64,000 bases of DNA from Carettochelys insculpta (Eukaryota; Chordata; Testudines; Carettochelyidae), in assembly GCF_033958435.1 (NCBI RefSeq), contig NC_134138.1, positions 77,176,298 to 77,240,297 of the forward strand, read 5' to 3'. The notes under the pieces were generated by a model. That model saw only the letters and a list, made by a program, of their open reading frames with translations. It was not told the DNA's origin and did not search any database. Below, one piece after another: positions 24,698 through 37,922 of the stretch. The number at the start of each line of letters is the position of its first letter. Positions within the stretch are counted from its first letter, which is position 1. The position numbers and the translations under genes are program-made.

Positions 24698-24999
24698 GAT
24701 GAAAGTATTGACATTTTCCAGCAGAAATCCATAAACTCCCATCAACAAATACAAAAATCAGATTTCATCTCTTGAATTTGTGCTTTTGCCCGTTTTGTGA
24801 GTTAGAGAGGAAACAGATTTTCGAAAGCTCTGCTTTTTGAATTTTGTTCATAAATCACACTTGTCAAAAAAAAAATCATCCCAAAGAGTGTTAATACATT
24901 GCTAAACAGAACAACACATGCGAGCTAAGATCTAACTTTATTACTCATTATAAACCCTCTCTTCTTAAAGGCCTGATGGGAGGGAAACGGGAATATATC

Positions 25000-25790
25000 A
25001 TAGTGAACATGTCTTCTAGTGCCAGCTTCATTGTTTTTCAGTTTAGCATTGAGATGTGCTCTCTCTGAAGTGTTAATGGAGGTCACTGTTGTTGCTCTCC
25101 TTTCCTGTGTCTAACCAAAGGAGTTCTGACCTAGTTGACTATAGAGAAACAAAATGATGTACTTTTACTGTAGATCACCTTCAGCTTGCGCGCCTCTAAA
25201 GCAACGGTGATTAACAGGACTTTCACAAAGTTTCTGTGTAGTTACAAGGACAGCCTCAATCTTCTGTCATTTTTTTGCATTAGCTATGATTATGCTTTTA
25301 CCTCCAAAATGAATTTATTTTAAAGGTAACAATACAGACTGAGAGAATAGCTTATGTTTCATCTATATTTATCAGCACTCACTGTACATTTGTGTCTTCA
25401 TTACCAGGAAATATTAAGGGACATTGTGCCATCTATTCCTGTTTACAGTTTATTATGCAGAGATAGGAAACACTTAGCATGTAAAATGAATGTAGAAATT
25501 ATTCCTGGATAGAAACACGGACATTTCCCACTCGTTGGCTCTTTCTCCTCCATCACCGGATCAGAGTGTAATTGTCAGTAATCAGGCCTGCTTGCTGCTG
25601 ATAAAACCACTCTGAATGCTAGCAGCCTTCTTTGTGTGATGACTCAATTATTCCAGAAGTGCCTCATCAAATCTGCCCCATCAGCTGGGCTAATAAATAA
25701 GGAGAAGAAACTGGCCCCCCAAAGCAAATTATAAATCCATTTGCATTAACCATTTCACTGGTCCATGATCTAGGCAGAAATAAGCATGGC
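25000..25790. promoter_or_regulatory. Candidate conserved non-coding block
   Basis: This is repeat-free, moderately complex sequence without a coding frame. It contains a TGACTCA AP-1-type site near 25640 and homeobox-type TAATCAGG and GTAATTGTCA. It has the appearance of enhancer DNA upstream of a developmental transcription factor. No alignment was possible, so this is a guess from texture. Confidence 0.25.
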
Positions 25791-28700
25791 AGATTGTGTT
25801 AAGCTTATTTGAATATGTTTATAATGTTTACAGCATGCAACCTTTTTATTTTTTATTTTTTGCACAAGGTGTTGGAATTATCACTCATGAAAAACATCTA
25901 AATGCAGCTATGTTAATTACAGTGAGGCCTCTGGCGTCTTTGAGGGATCCTTTTTGCTTAAATCAGGTGAAAGTTGAACCTGTCTATGAAGAGAAATACG
26001 ATCTTGCACATGGCATTAGAATTACTGCAGTGTTTAAAAGAGAGAAAGAAGGAGGTCTCAGGGTGTATTTTTTCCAGGTACTGAAAAGACAAATGCTGGA
26101 CTTATAAGGCTTTCCAGCCCAGGCACAATGACCTCATGTTCATCACAACACAGTCATAAGTAAAACAAAGTTAAGCCTGATGTTGAGAAATAAAGCACCA
26201 GTCTAATTAGAATGGATTTTTGTTTGTGTAGCGCAGAAGCGTGCTGAACATTTAACACAACAAGGATAAAGACAAGTTCTCTGCCCCAAGGACATTCCAT
26301 TCCATTCTATTTCGTTCCATTCCATGCCCCAAGGACATTACATAAGTAACTTTCAGCAATTCAATTCTTTAATGTGCGTGAGTAGTCCCATTGATACCAA
26401 CCGGCCTAGTAGTTTAACATTAGATATGTGGTTTTGCATCTTCTCTGAAACAGGACGTAAGCATGTGCATAATATTGAAGATAAAGTGATTACTGCCCTA
26501 TGTAAAGTTCCACATGTGTTTAAGCCTTTGCAGCATGAGGGCCTGAACTGGAATAAATCAAATGGATTAGAATTTGGTTCTCTGTTGCACCTTTCCTATG
26601 CAAGCGTACACTTGAAGGATTTATAGATCTTCAATTTTCTTTGAGCATGTTATATTACTTGCACAAAGAGAAACTATTGTTACTTATTGTACATATGAAT
26701 AATTATTTTCCAAATGCTTTGATGAATATGGTAGGCTTGGTAGCCTCTTTGAATTCTGTGTGGAATGTTCACAAATTGTTCTAAATGGCAATTAGTTTTA
26801 CTTTCGTCATTACAGTGGCTCATCTAGGGTAGCAATAAATGAAAGAAAATGAGATTCATCAGTTTCCAACTGATTTTGGTGTTGAGAGGGAACAATTTCT
26901 TTCCAGATATATACAGATTATCTACGCATACACTGACAGAGAAAATAAACTCACATTTTTGGTCAAATCACCTCATTTGCAGCATATTTATTTTCCATAT
27001 TAAAATTCTCAGGTATCTACAATGATGAAGGTTGTGGTCTTATGATTTGATCCAGGAGACTGGATCCAGACTCACCTGCATGGTCCCACTGAGATCAGTG
27101 AGATACTGCAGATCTCGATATTAGAGTCCAAGCTGTGATTTATATCAGCATTCTGGTATGAATTATGGACCTTATTAGGTTTAGGCTTTGGAGGCAACAC
27201 TATGCTTTGCATTGGAAGGGGCTATGAATAAAAACACTTACAGCAAAGCTTCAGGATGACTTGCTTCAGCTTGGAGCAGTAACAATAAGTAAAATTAAAC
27301 ATTCTTTCCATCTTTTTTGTGTGTAGATTTTACCATTCAAGCTGAATTTTCAGTGTCCAGTTGTCACGTATTGCTGTGTACATCCTTCGTGGTATATAAA
27401 GATCCTATTCAATTAGAAATATTATGCCAGCTGCATGAGTAATAGAGGCGTTGATAGGAGTAAAGACCTCTTGCAATATATCTCCAGTCCTGTGCATATT
27501 GTGGACAGGATCTCCATGATAAGTCTTCTCAGCTCTCCACTGATTTGGTTCAATAGATTCATAGAAAGCCTGAATCAATTGGGCCAAATCCCTTCATCAG
27601 GGAGTGCTTGGGTACTATGGTGATACATACCACTGTAAGAACCTGGATAGACTGGGACTTTTCCATTGCATATCCTAGGTACTCCCAGATATTATAAGCT
27701 AATGAAGTCTGGCTTAATTAACCCACATCCATATCTGTGGCCGCCTCTTTTTCTTCCAGCAAGGATGGACAACAGAGGCTGCTGCCCAGCTTCAGAGATT
27801 ACCTAAACACTTGGGGTGAAGGACTTCTTTCCTGCAGTCTACAGCTCTTTTACTTGAGCATCTCACGGCCTCTGTCTCTCAACATTTGGCCCATAGTTTA
27901 TTTTCTTTAACTTTTTTTCCTTTGGAAAGGCTATTGGTACACTTCTATAGTGACAGAAATACTTTGTCAAATTACTTTTTGAGAGTTAGGTATTGGAGAA
28001 AAATCATAATCCTCCTGTTGTATAAAAGAAATAATTTACTACCTGCAGTATGTGGGCCCAGCATCGTATTAAAGACATAAGTTGTCCTTGGGACTGGTGA
28101 CGCAGACAAGACACACATCATGTTGCATTAGGTAGGTCACATCCCAGGATGCAATGTATTCTGACATACCATCTTGATAATGTGACAGATGCGTTATAAG
28201 ATATCAAAGTTTTAAATTCCATATCTTGTCCAAAAGTATGTGCTCACACAGGAATCAGCAGTAAGGTAGCTAGTCCCTCTTTATCCGAAGCAAGCACAGG
28301 GCCACCACATCTAAAACTAATTATGAAATTATATTTGTAGTTAAAACTTGAGAGATGTTTTCTAGTCCTGTTGTTACCCTACTTTAATAATCTTTAGTTG
28401 ACAGAGATAGCTGACGAGCTATCCTACCAGACAGCCAGTAATCCCACAGAAATTGTCCACAAAGTCCTTTTTAAAACAAGATTGTTCTTTAAAAATGTAA
28501 TTACTTATTATGTGAAAAGTTATGTACGTTTGTTCCCTTTGTGGACTTTTCCAAGTGGATCTCAGCTGTGCTGTCTTAACTCTCAGTCCCTCAGGACGAG
28601 AGAGACAGCAGATGGGGTTAGGGCAGAGGGCTGATGCATCTGACAGCAAACGGCCCGGTTGTTGAGTAGAAGCTGTGAGCGTCAGGAAGCTCCTTTTCCC

Positions 28701-30250
28701 CTGAGAACCAACTAACCACTGAAGAAAGTTGAAAATGAGCCCTTTGAGAAACACTATTAAAAGTAGTAAAAAATTGCAATTGTGCAGATGATGTTCTGCT
28801 GTGTGGTTATTCGGATGCTAATGAGTTTGACATTAGGGAACTCAGAGGGTTTACAGCTACTCCCTTATGTGATTTAGGTCTTTACTGGCAATCTTTGAGA
28901 AGAGAAATGGAAAATGTATTGCTAATAAATGTATAACATGATAGCATTTTAGACAAAAAAGCTGCTAAGTTTCAGGCTTTAGGAAAAGCTTTGTTCACCA
29001 GTCATTTTGAGGATCTTTTTGTGTTAGGTTTCTGTGTTGCAAACAAAGAGGAAAAGGCAGGTGGGAAGCTTTCAAACTCTTGGGAGTTTTTTTTAACTGC
29101 TGTTGAACTAGAATAATGGAAAAAGGACTATGAGGGTAAACAACACCTTCTCCAACAAATTATTGGTTATAATAGCTTAAAATCCTTTAAGCTTCTGGGC
29201 TTCTTGTTATTGCACCTTCTCCTGCTGTGTTATTTAGTTGTCTGTTTTGCTACTTGATAAAATTTTACTCATTTTAATTACAGTGATTGATAGGATTTTA
29301 AGGCAAGACTTCACCTACTGAGGGTCAGGCATAATCCAGTCACCCTGAAACAGCCTTCAGGTTGTTTAAATAACATATTCAAATTGTATTGACAAGTCTT
29401 CCTCAAACTTTGTTTACTGCGTAAACAACGTTGAGCTTGAAGTTCCAAACACTGGAATGTAAATCTGTGCTGTGCAAGCCAATCATTCCTGCATTGACTA
29501 AATACACCACAGAGTATGTCAGAAGGGATTCTGAAGTTTTAAGTACTTTCTACACCATTTACAGTCTATAGTTGCCACTTCTACCTCAGGTGACAAGAGT
29601 TACCTCATTCTTGTCACCAGAGGCAGAACTGGCAGTGACAGACTGTATGCAAATAACTGAACACAAAGAGCTTGAGCTCCATAGGCACCAGAACTCTCAA
29701 CACCCACTGAAGTATTTGGGAGCTATAGGCTTTTCAGCACTTCTTCATATAAGGCTTGCAGCACTGTACGTCCACATATCCCCTCTCCAGCAGCTCATCT
29801 TCCCACAGATCATCCATTTATTTAAGTGGGAATTTGCCCACAGAAAGGCTGTAAAATCAGGATCAGGAAAACTTCCTGCTTTTCCTTTGGTTTGTTTATG
29901 TAAGAAACACTGACATCATGCAAATATTTTTAAATATTATCACTTTACATAAGTAACTATCAGCAAACTAATAACTAAAACTTGTCGTAATTTGGAATAC
30001 AGCAGCACAGCAGGTGCAAAAAACTTTGTTTTGCCTAATACAAGGAGTTATAAGAAATACCTGCTTCTGTAATGAAAATGGTTCAATTTGTAGTTTTAAA
30101 GTCGAGCAACAGCAGGAAACTTTTCCTTCTGTCAGTAAAATTCCTAAGCTTGGAATGAGTGCACTAATGTGGTAACCAAAGGCAGTTAAAAAAAAAAGTG
30201 GACTTTTCATTTTTACCCCCTTAACAACCACATTAAAACTTGTTGTGTTA
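25791..30250. other. Mostly unique, no gene seen
   Basis: The frame 25796-26107 has a peptide of plausible composition but no flanking splice sites I trust. 28540-28740 is locally richer in CpG, without an identified role. Confidence 0.4.
26284..26339. repeat. CATTC-type pentamers between a 15-bp direct repeat
   Basis: TGCCCCAAGGACATT occurs at both ends of a short run of CATTC/GTTCC pentamers. It was probably formed by slippage. Confidence 0.8.
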
Positions 30251-30280
30251 TGTAACACTTTTATGCATAAAAGTGTTACA
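30251..30280. repeat. Perfect 30-bp palindrome
   Basis: The 30 bases equal their own reverse complement with no central loop; the left half reads TGTAACACTTTTATG. The centre contains ATGCAT inside TTTATGCATAAA, a POU/octamer-like double half-site. Symmetry stops exactly at both ends. It lies about 95 bp upstream of the possible exon at 30374. It may be a dimeric protein-binding site or a relic of a fold-back element. Confidence 0.95.
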
Positions 30281-30373
30281 CCTGGACATTTCCCCCACTT
30301 GATCTACATCAGTCCTACTTCATCTGTGTTTTATGCAGTGTATTTGCATTCTTTCTGTCTTTGGTTCTTTCAG

Positions 30374-30480
30374 AGAATGAATTTCAGGACCATTTGTTAA
30401 ACCAGCAAAGGTACCTTCGTCAGAGTGACGGATTTGGTCATTCGGAATCTGCAAACGATTTCATCTGGAAGCAGTCAAAG
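30374..30480 (+). other. Possible non-coding or alternative 5' exon
   Basis: A strong acceptor (a TTTCTGTCTTTGGTTCTTTCAG-like tract ending at 30373) is followed by 107 bp that could end at CAAAG/GTGGGA (30480) or earlier at AAAG/GTACCT (30410). The stretch is of moderate complexity and matches no repeat I know. One frame is open from 30361 to 30564, but its peptide is not recognised. Position upstream of the ST18 start exon and on the same strand makes a 5'-UTR exon conceivable. Evidence is splice-site shape only. Confidence 0.25.
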
Positions 30481-31188
30481 GTGGGAGAGTTCATTCATAA
30501 AAATGAACTTCACTCAAAGCTTGCTTCAATATTAAGCTCAGGAAAATATGTGATCTACCTGTAGCATTATTGTTTCTATTGCACATGTGTTTATTGCCAA
30601 CAGCTTTGGCTACTATTTAGAATATAACAGTGTGCAAGAATCAGGTATAATAATGTTTGGCCATAGTCAAATATCTAATCATTTTAGCTAACAAAGAATT
30701 CTGCTCAATTTCAGAACCCAACTCTATCACTATGTCTTGGCATGATGCAGAAATGTTTTCAGATCTCCTCAAACCTTTTGTCATTGAAAAGATATTTCAA
30801 AATATACCATTTTTATTTCACTTGTGAGAGAAGGTTTGTGTTTATAAAAATACCTGATTCGATAAAATATGTGGATTTTAATTTTTTAAAAATATTTTTC
30901 TATAAGAGGATGTAAAACACTTCAACACATTTGTCAGGAACAGTAAACTCTTTCATAGCTGGTATTCTACTATTCAGAACTCTCAAATAGCCAGTATTTT
31001 AACAAGAAGTAAATTTTAGTTTTGTTTTCCAAAAGAACAGTATAGTGAAAGCAAATACAAAAAAAATACAGGAAATACGGTATAGGTTTATAGTGTACAA
31101 TTCTACTGTTGTTGGTAAATAAAGTACTCTGCATACATTTGTTTAATTCTTAATATCTAATCTTGTTTTTCTTTAGTGTTATGCACTG

Positions 31189-31272
31189 TTAGGTATACCT
31201 CTTTGTTATCCAGAATACTTGAATATCCAGCAGCCTTCCTGCCCGGGGATGCCAGATAGGAAACAGTTTACT
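31189..31272. mobile_element. Possible short Tigger-like relic
   Basis: CTCTTTGTTATCCAGAA and GGGGATGCCAGATAGG resemble a related terminal-repeat family ending in AACAGTTTACTGTA. It is short and diverged. Confidence 0.3.
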
Positions 31273-33990
31273 GTACTTAGTTTTTCTCTTAAATGTAGTT
31301 TACAATTTTTCCAATATTGTCAAAAGAAAGAGTTTCTTAACACTTAATATATTTTTCATCAATTACAGTCTAAGATATAAAGGGAAGAGATCACATTCCA
31401 CATTTTTCAGGTTGAAAAAACTGCTAAACATGAAAGAAGAGCAGCACAATTCAGCTTGAGTCAAGCAATCTTTAGGCAGGATAAATTTTATAAATTTGTG
31501 CTAAAAATACAAAGCTGGCAGTTGCCCCTTAATTTCATAAAGCTGTGGCTCTGCCCTCTGATGCCTTGGTAAAGCAGTCTAATAGAAATCCTTGGCACAC
31601 AGTAGTTACCTAAGGGAATAATGGAACTATTTGCTGTAGTCGTTTGGCAAAAGGACACAAACATATGGCTTTGGTTCATATTCAGCACTGCCAGTTGTGC
31701 AAAGTTTCATGGATGAAGTATACAACAGCAGTGACAACTCGGAAATCAGAAGTGAGAATCAAAATAAATCATCCTCATTACCAAGCTATCCAAGCTTGTC
31801 TCTGGTCTCAGGTTTATTTCACTGCAATTCATTTTCAAGCATTAAGTCCCATATGAAATATACCTTACTTTTTAAAAACACATGTAGCCTTTGGTCCTCT
31901 TCATAAGATGCTGTATAGTGGATGGATTTCATATTAGGTAGTCTTCAAATGACTGTGCTTTCAGCTTTAGATTCATTCTTTGCACTTATTTATTTTAATT
32001 ATTATAGGAGAAACACATTGAAAACTATCATTTCCACATCAGTCAACTTTCCCATAGAGAACTCAAGGATAGGGTTATAAGGTAAAGAACAAAATCAAGG
32101 ACATGACATCAGAAACGAGTAATAACTTGCTTTCAGAAATGGTCTCGAGAAATTTTTTTTGGAGGGGTGTTTTATTTTTCCCTATTAATTACAAAAATTC
32201 CTCTTCCATTAGGTTCACCAACCTGAGATTAGTCCTCAGCACAAGGACATCCCTGAAAATGATACAATTATTACTTGCTATAGAAATAGTCTAAAGTACG
32301 CAGTGTTTCTTGTTCATGGTCCATAATCAGATTTCTGCTGAGAGAGTGGCATATCTGTAGTAAGCTTCTTCAGTATTTAGCGCTGTGGGGGTGGGGGGAA
32401 CATTAAAAAGTATACTGTAGTGACAACAAGACTGTCATACAACTAAAAAAAAAATAGTCAATGGCTGATGTTCAGTATTCAACTTACCTGAGTTTTCCTT
32501 GGGATATTCTTGTTTGGTTTGGTGGCTTTTGCGTTTGCTTTTAATTGCCATAACCATTTCCCTTTTGTTTGTACATTTTAAAAGGTAGCTTTCATTTAAA
32601 AGAAAAGAAAAAGAAAGAAAGAAAAGAAACACAACTTCAGTTCAAAGAGCACTGACAATGCAGAGTTATCACAGTTTATTATTTATTGTGGTAGGATGAG
32701 TAATTTTCACACTTGTTAGATAACCATGGGGCACAATACAGCACACATATGGTAGTGGTCACAGTGCAGAGACTGACTTCATCATGTTTGACTTTTCATG
32801 AGAATACTTGCAGCCTATCTACTAATAAGTTTGTGAGAGAGAACACTGAATGGTTGATATAATAATATTGTAACAAATATATTGGCATGATATTCTCATT
32901 TTAAAATATCATGGCAGGAATGGAATTAACTTTTATCACCATTGTAAATCAAAAAAAAGAGAGACTTCTTTTAAAATGTTCAGACGGACTTTTTAATAGG
33001 AAAATGATTATGCGGATGGATCCTATTCATCTGTTGTATGAAAGCATATTTGTTAAACCTCTTGAATAAGTCATAATAAATCTCTCAGCTCTATTTGCGT
33101 ATGTATTTAGATGTGAATTGGAATGCATACTGAAATATACACAGAAAATGTGTATGCAAATACGTAATATTCAGCTGGAACCCTAGATCTGCTCTTTCTT
33201 TAAAGGTATCAAAATCAATGAAAACTTGTTCTAGACAAGCTCTTTGACAAAGCTGATTTTCAAAGTCAGAGTTATTTTTAGTTAAAAGAGCTCTGGGAAT
33301 CTTCTAATTTTGGAACTCCCGCTAAAACTGAGGGAGACTTCAATGATTATCTTTCCTAGTTTAGTAACTATAGTCTGGTGGAAAGTTGCAGTCTGCTACT
33401 CCCGGAGTCTCAAGCTCGGTGAAATTTGTCCTTGCTCAGGGATGTTCACTCTATCTACATCATCAGTGCAAGCTTCCCCACACTGCTCTTATTTCCCCAC
33501 TAACGTACTGGAGGGTCTCTGTTAGGGGGTGACAATTCAGTTCAGTTTTGAAAGGATTGTATTAACATTTATACAAAATAAGCAGACTGTTCCCAAGATG
33601 AAGCTTTTGTATTCACTATACCATTTCTGCCCAAAGCTATTTTCTCAAACCAAACTATGACTCTCTCAAAAAACATGAGCCAAGTCCTGATTGCCTCATT
33701 TGTACAAGTACTCAAATGATCAACTCACAAGTAATCTGACTTTTCTGAGATTGTCTGAGTAAGGTGAGTAGCATTTGGTTGCTATAACTAGAAAAACTGA
33801 AATGATCTGGTCGGTAAGGGTCAAACACTGCTACTTCATTAATAAAGCCACAGATTCTAGACTGTGCACTTGTCCACTTGGAAAAATAAATTGCCTTTAG
33901 CATGTGGATGTGCTGGTCAATATCTCTGGTCAGTATTCAAAAAGTATGTTTACTGGCCCCAAATAAATGTGTGTCCCAGCCAATAAGAGT

Positions 33991-34058
33991 AAAAAAACCC
34001 AAACAAACAAACAAACAAACAAATAAACAAAAATAAGAAAACAAAAACAAAAAACCCA
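33991..34058. repeat. (AAAC)n and A-rich microsatellite
   Basis: Repeated AAAC units grading into AAAAC/AAATA. Confidence 0.9.
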
Positions 34059-35815
34059 GAACATTTTATATGTTTACATATTCAGTACAAAAAGGTATTA
34101 GTGAGACTTATAATCTATAACAAACTTTGAGGGAAACAGTTGAGTTAAGATAAAAAAAAAAGAACCTTAGCCTTAGAACAAAAAGGCCACATGTATTACT
34201 TTGTATATAATTTTTTTCATGAACTTTTATTGCCATTTGGGTGTAGTGGTCATAACTGATAAGGATGACGACCCTCAACTCCCATTGGTAACAGCATTAT
34301 AAAGAAGCAGGCCTTTGTCATGTGTAGCTATAGCAAGATATGCCTCAAAACAGCTTGGAGAGAAAAAAAGTTGGCTTCAGAGCTATTGGGCAGACATTCA
34401 CAGTAAGGACACCATTTCATATTCCTGTTAGCTTATTAAAAGGCTGAAATGGTTGAGGATCAGTTCACTGTGTTCTTCCACATAAAAAAACTGAAGACAT
34501 AACAGCAGAAAATGTTTATATTTGTCTTAGCTTATTTTTAAATGATCTCTGGGGAAAAGAAAAGCTAATAAACTTTTTCACTTCAAATTTTCAGATAGAG
34601 AAGGAAAGTAGCTGCAAAATATTAATTCTTTTCACAGCTTTATCCATAGTTATTCTTAGTGTGTTTTTACTTTAATGCATGGGACTTTGTGCGAGTTGAG
34701 TCACTTTATGTGCAGCAGAGACACTCGCAAGATGATGATTTTTGAATGCAACATGCAGCCTTCTGGGTGGGCTGTCATAATTTCAAATGATTTTAAAGAA
34801 AGAAAAGCAGTAGAAAAAACACCTACATTGATTTTTACTGTGGCTTTTCATTTATTGTGTGATTTTTAAATATTCATCACCATGAAACATGCTATTTAGA
34901 ACCTGGTAACTGCTGTTCAGTGGAAGCAATGGACACTTTTTGTTTCATAATTAAAAGAGCAGCAAGTGATTGGTGTGGTATTTATTATGAAATGATGACA
35001 AAGGAGTACCAGAGGTTTTAATAGTTTTAGCTCACAGGAGCTGTTGTTAATTTTGTCTGTAGAGTTGCAGGTGAAATAATGCACAATGGATAAATAGTCT
35101 ACATTGGTTTAACTGAACATAATATATAGTGTGTTCTGGAGTTGTTTGTCTCAATAGACTACAGTAATCAAAAGTAATGAACCTATTATGTGTAGGACCT
35201 TGGAGAGTGTAGAATGGCAGTAAAAGTGTGGCACATAAAAGGTTTATTAAAGGAAATTAAAGTCCATCATTGCCACACCTGCTCCCCTATTATAAGTCTA
35301 TGGCAGGTCAGTGCCTTCAATCACAACTCAGCTTCAGCGAACAGAGCCATGTTTCCCATTACCATTGCAGTCACATTGCAACCCACTCGTTCTCTGGTTT
35401 TGAGAATGGTAACAGCTACCGAGAGCCACTGCTGAATAAAAAACTAAACATTTTAATCCCTACTGCTAACAAGGATTATCTACAAATATAATCATACGAA
35501 ATGTAAAGTTTTAGTTTTACTGCTGCATATTTGATCAATATATATTTTAGTTTCTGATTCCCCAAGCACAGGGCAAAGCAACAGAACTGGTCAAGTACAT
35601 ATCTAAAATTCTCATATATCTGTTAAATACTTGATTGTGTTCTCTCCTGTAAAGAAGTACTGTGTCATGTGGCACATGTCATGTAGAGTCATCTGTAAGA
35701 ATGAGTTAGAAAAAGGTCAAATTAGGGAGGTGTTTTTTCACCTTTACCAGTTGACTAAACCCTTTTTTCCTTGTACGTTAGATCAGTGCAGTCCTACTGC
35801 ATTTGGTCTCCAAAG

Positions 35816-36235
35816 CTGTGCCTACATTACAAAGTTTTGTCAACAGAAGAGGCCTTCTGTCAACAAAACTAGGGAGCATCCACGCTACAAATGCATTCTC
35901 TCTAGAATCTGTTGGCAGAATACAATCTTTTTGCCAGCAGAGTTATGCCTTGAAAGTTTGAGACATAATACCTCTGAAGACAGATTCTTTCAACAGCAAA
36001 ATAGTTTAGACGCTCCAGAGGATTCTCTATTGACAGAGAGGGCTTCCAGTTCACCAGGCAGCCCTGTTTGCGGAGCTTCAGGTTGGCTGTTCTGTTGGCA
36101 GATGTCTGGGTACTCTGGTCACTCTCTGTTGACAAGGGGAGCCCCTATTAGGTGTGGACATGTTCTGTAGACAGAGGTTCTGTTGGGAAATATCTGTCAA
36201 CAGTGACTTCTTTTGACAGAACTCCTTAGTGTTGA
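35816..36235. mobile_element. Miniature inverted-repeat element rich in GTCAACAGAA-type motifs
   Basis: The left end GCCTACATTACAAAGTTTTG and inverted segments near 36150 (TGTCCACACCT) and 36235 fit the TCTACACTACAAAGTTTTGTC family. Internal TTTTGTCAACAG and CTGTTGACA repeats occur in both orientations. The 179-aa open frame crossing it is incidental. The right boundary is uncertain. Confidence 0.6.
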
Positions 36236-37867
36236 GAGAGTTCAAGAGAAGACCTTGAAAAGGTCTCAGTTGTCTGTTTTCCATGAACCTAACATTAAAG
36301 CATGTTTACATCTTCAGAGCTTTGTGAAAATGGTGAGCTGCTCCTTGCTCACCTCTGAAAGCATATATGCTGCAAAATTATTTCTGTTTTGAGCATCCCC
36401 TCTCTTCAATCCTCTAGGAAGCCCCCTGCACATTGGTGTACACTGAGACAGCAATGAAGTAAGAGCCAGGGAATCTTCTGCTACACAGATGTTTATCTTG
36501 CCACTTTTTGCAGGTAGTGGTGCATAAATTCTCATGCATAGGTTACTCCAACTATTGGTCTGAAATGGTCTCCATAGAATAGTATTGTTGCTATGTACTG
36601 GACCGAGGGAAAATAATTCTTCCAACATCTCTCCCTATTACCTGGGTCAGATACCAAAACCAGGTGCTGGGATCTTCTTTTAAAGCTAATAAATTAATCA
36701 ACAGAATAGCTGATTCTTTCACAGTGAGTTTCATCATCACCATTTTAGAGATGGGAAAACTGAGTCACACAGAGATTCTGTGACTTGCACACAGATAAAG
36801 AGTGAGTAACTACCAGAGACAGAATGAAAATTTATGGGTCCCTGTTCTTTTGCGTAGTCTTCAACACCACATAGTCTCTTGAAAGAGCAAACCTAAAATG
36901 CCTGATTGTATTTTCTGAAAAAGCAAAGATTTTCCTCATTATCCTTGAAAAAAATTACACTCTTACACTTGTGCGCAATCTGCTGTATGTCACTGTAACT
37001 CTCACCACCAAAATATCAAACATCCCTGTAATATTTCAAGTGGGGGAGTTGTAATTAAATCCTTGGACTGAAAATCTGTCCCTACAATTTTGGCTTTGGG
37101 TTAGATCCAGTCTCAAAAGGTGTATATTTCTGATTTTGGTTAGTATGTAGCCAAAAATGTTAGGAGAACAGACGATCATATAACGTTTCCGTTATATCAG
37201 TCAGAAATGTTAGGACAGCAGCTCACAATATTTACGTGCTGTGAAATCAAAACCTGAACCCTAGCCATGATTCATTATCAAATATGAATCCCAAGCTCTA
37301 TGTTATCCTTCATCCAAATCTGTGTATTGCCTCCTTGGCCCATTTGTGCGTGCGTGTAAGTGACTGAAAGAGACAGAGAGAGAGAAAATTAGATTATTAC
37401 ATAGTAATGTTTTTGTAGTACTGAACCCCTTTTGAGATGTATCTTAAAAACATTTTAGTGATTGTTGCATTTTAACAGTTCATAATAGATATCTTACCTT
37501 TGATAGCTGAAGAAATAGTTTTCTTATTTCTAGGGCAGAAGGAGTTATAGGTTAAAATTCTGGATAAGACACTCAGAAATTTTAACTGACTTTAGCACTA
37601 GGCATTTGCAGGTGCTGATACCTCTAGGTACGAAACTTAAAAAGTAACTCTTACCAATTGCTTGATTAAACAAGTTTCATCATTACAGATGTTTTCAAGA
37701 GATTATCAGATAGTCAGAGATATGTTTTGTTTTGTTTTGTTTTTTTTAATCTGTGTGGTAATACTCCTTCCCATTACTGTGTAGGTATTGGAAACTTTTT
37801 AATACATTTTGAAGATTTTCTTTCTCAGTGGCCAAAAGAAACTAAAGATGTTGTGTTAATGTTACAG
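36236..37867 (+). other. Probable ST18 5' intron or flank
   Basis: Apart from the MIR relic, this is unique AT-rich DNA up to the acceptor of the start-codon exon, with an AG-rich run at 37373-37386. No upstream exon was identified. Confidence 0.5.
36736..36850 (+). mobile_element. MIR-like SINE relic
   Basis: CCATTTTAGAGATGGGAAAA then CTGAGTCACACAGAGATTCT and GTGACTTGCACACAGATAAA follow the MIR core in order and orientation. Confidence 0.75.
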
Positions 37868-37922
37868 ATGGATGCAGATGGTGAAGATAAAAAGCTACGT
37901 ACACGCTCAAAAGGAACCAAGG
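37868..37922 (+). CDS. ST18: ST18 start-codon exon (18 codons plus 1 nt)
   Basis: This exon encodes the N-terminus of ST18 (also called MYT3), a nuclear C2HC zinc-finger transcription factor of the MYT1/MYT1L family. Seen: a TTACAG acceptor sits directly before ATG, the open frame reads MDADGEDKKLRTRSKGTK, and it ends at an AAGG/GTGAGT donor, leaving phase 1. From memory, human ST18 begins MDAEAEDKTLRTRSKGTE; MYT1L also shares the LRTRSKG-like basic motif (RHRTRSKG), but the MDA start, the acidic residues and the following exon favour ST18. The frame stays open upstream to 37727, so an exon reaching further left is possible, although the acceptor at the ATG fits better. No zinc finger is encoded here; those lie in later exons outside the window. 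The polypyrimidine tract is weak. Confidence 0.85.

Larger units (their letters stand above)
30481..35815. other. Unique AT-rich DNA, no gene seen
   Basis: This region contains the small Tigger-like relic near 31.2 kb and the (AAAC)n tract. 35210-35440 is a more complex, repeat-free stretch that could be conserved. No exon was identified. Confidence 0.45.

Noticed and set aside
35631..36170. 179-aa open frame
   Set aside because: Most of it runs through a miniature inverted-repeat element, and the peptide is translated repeat.
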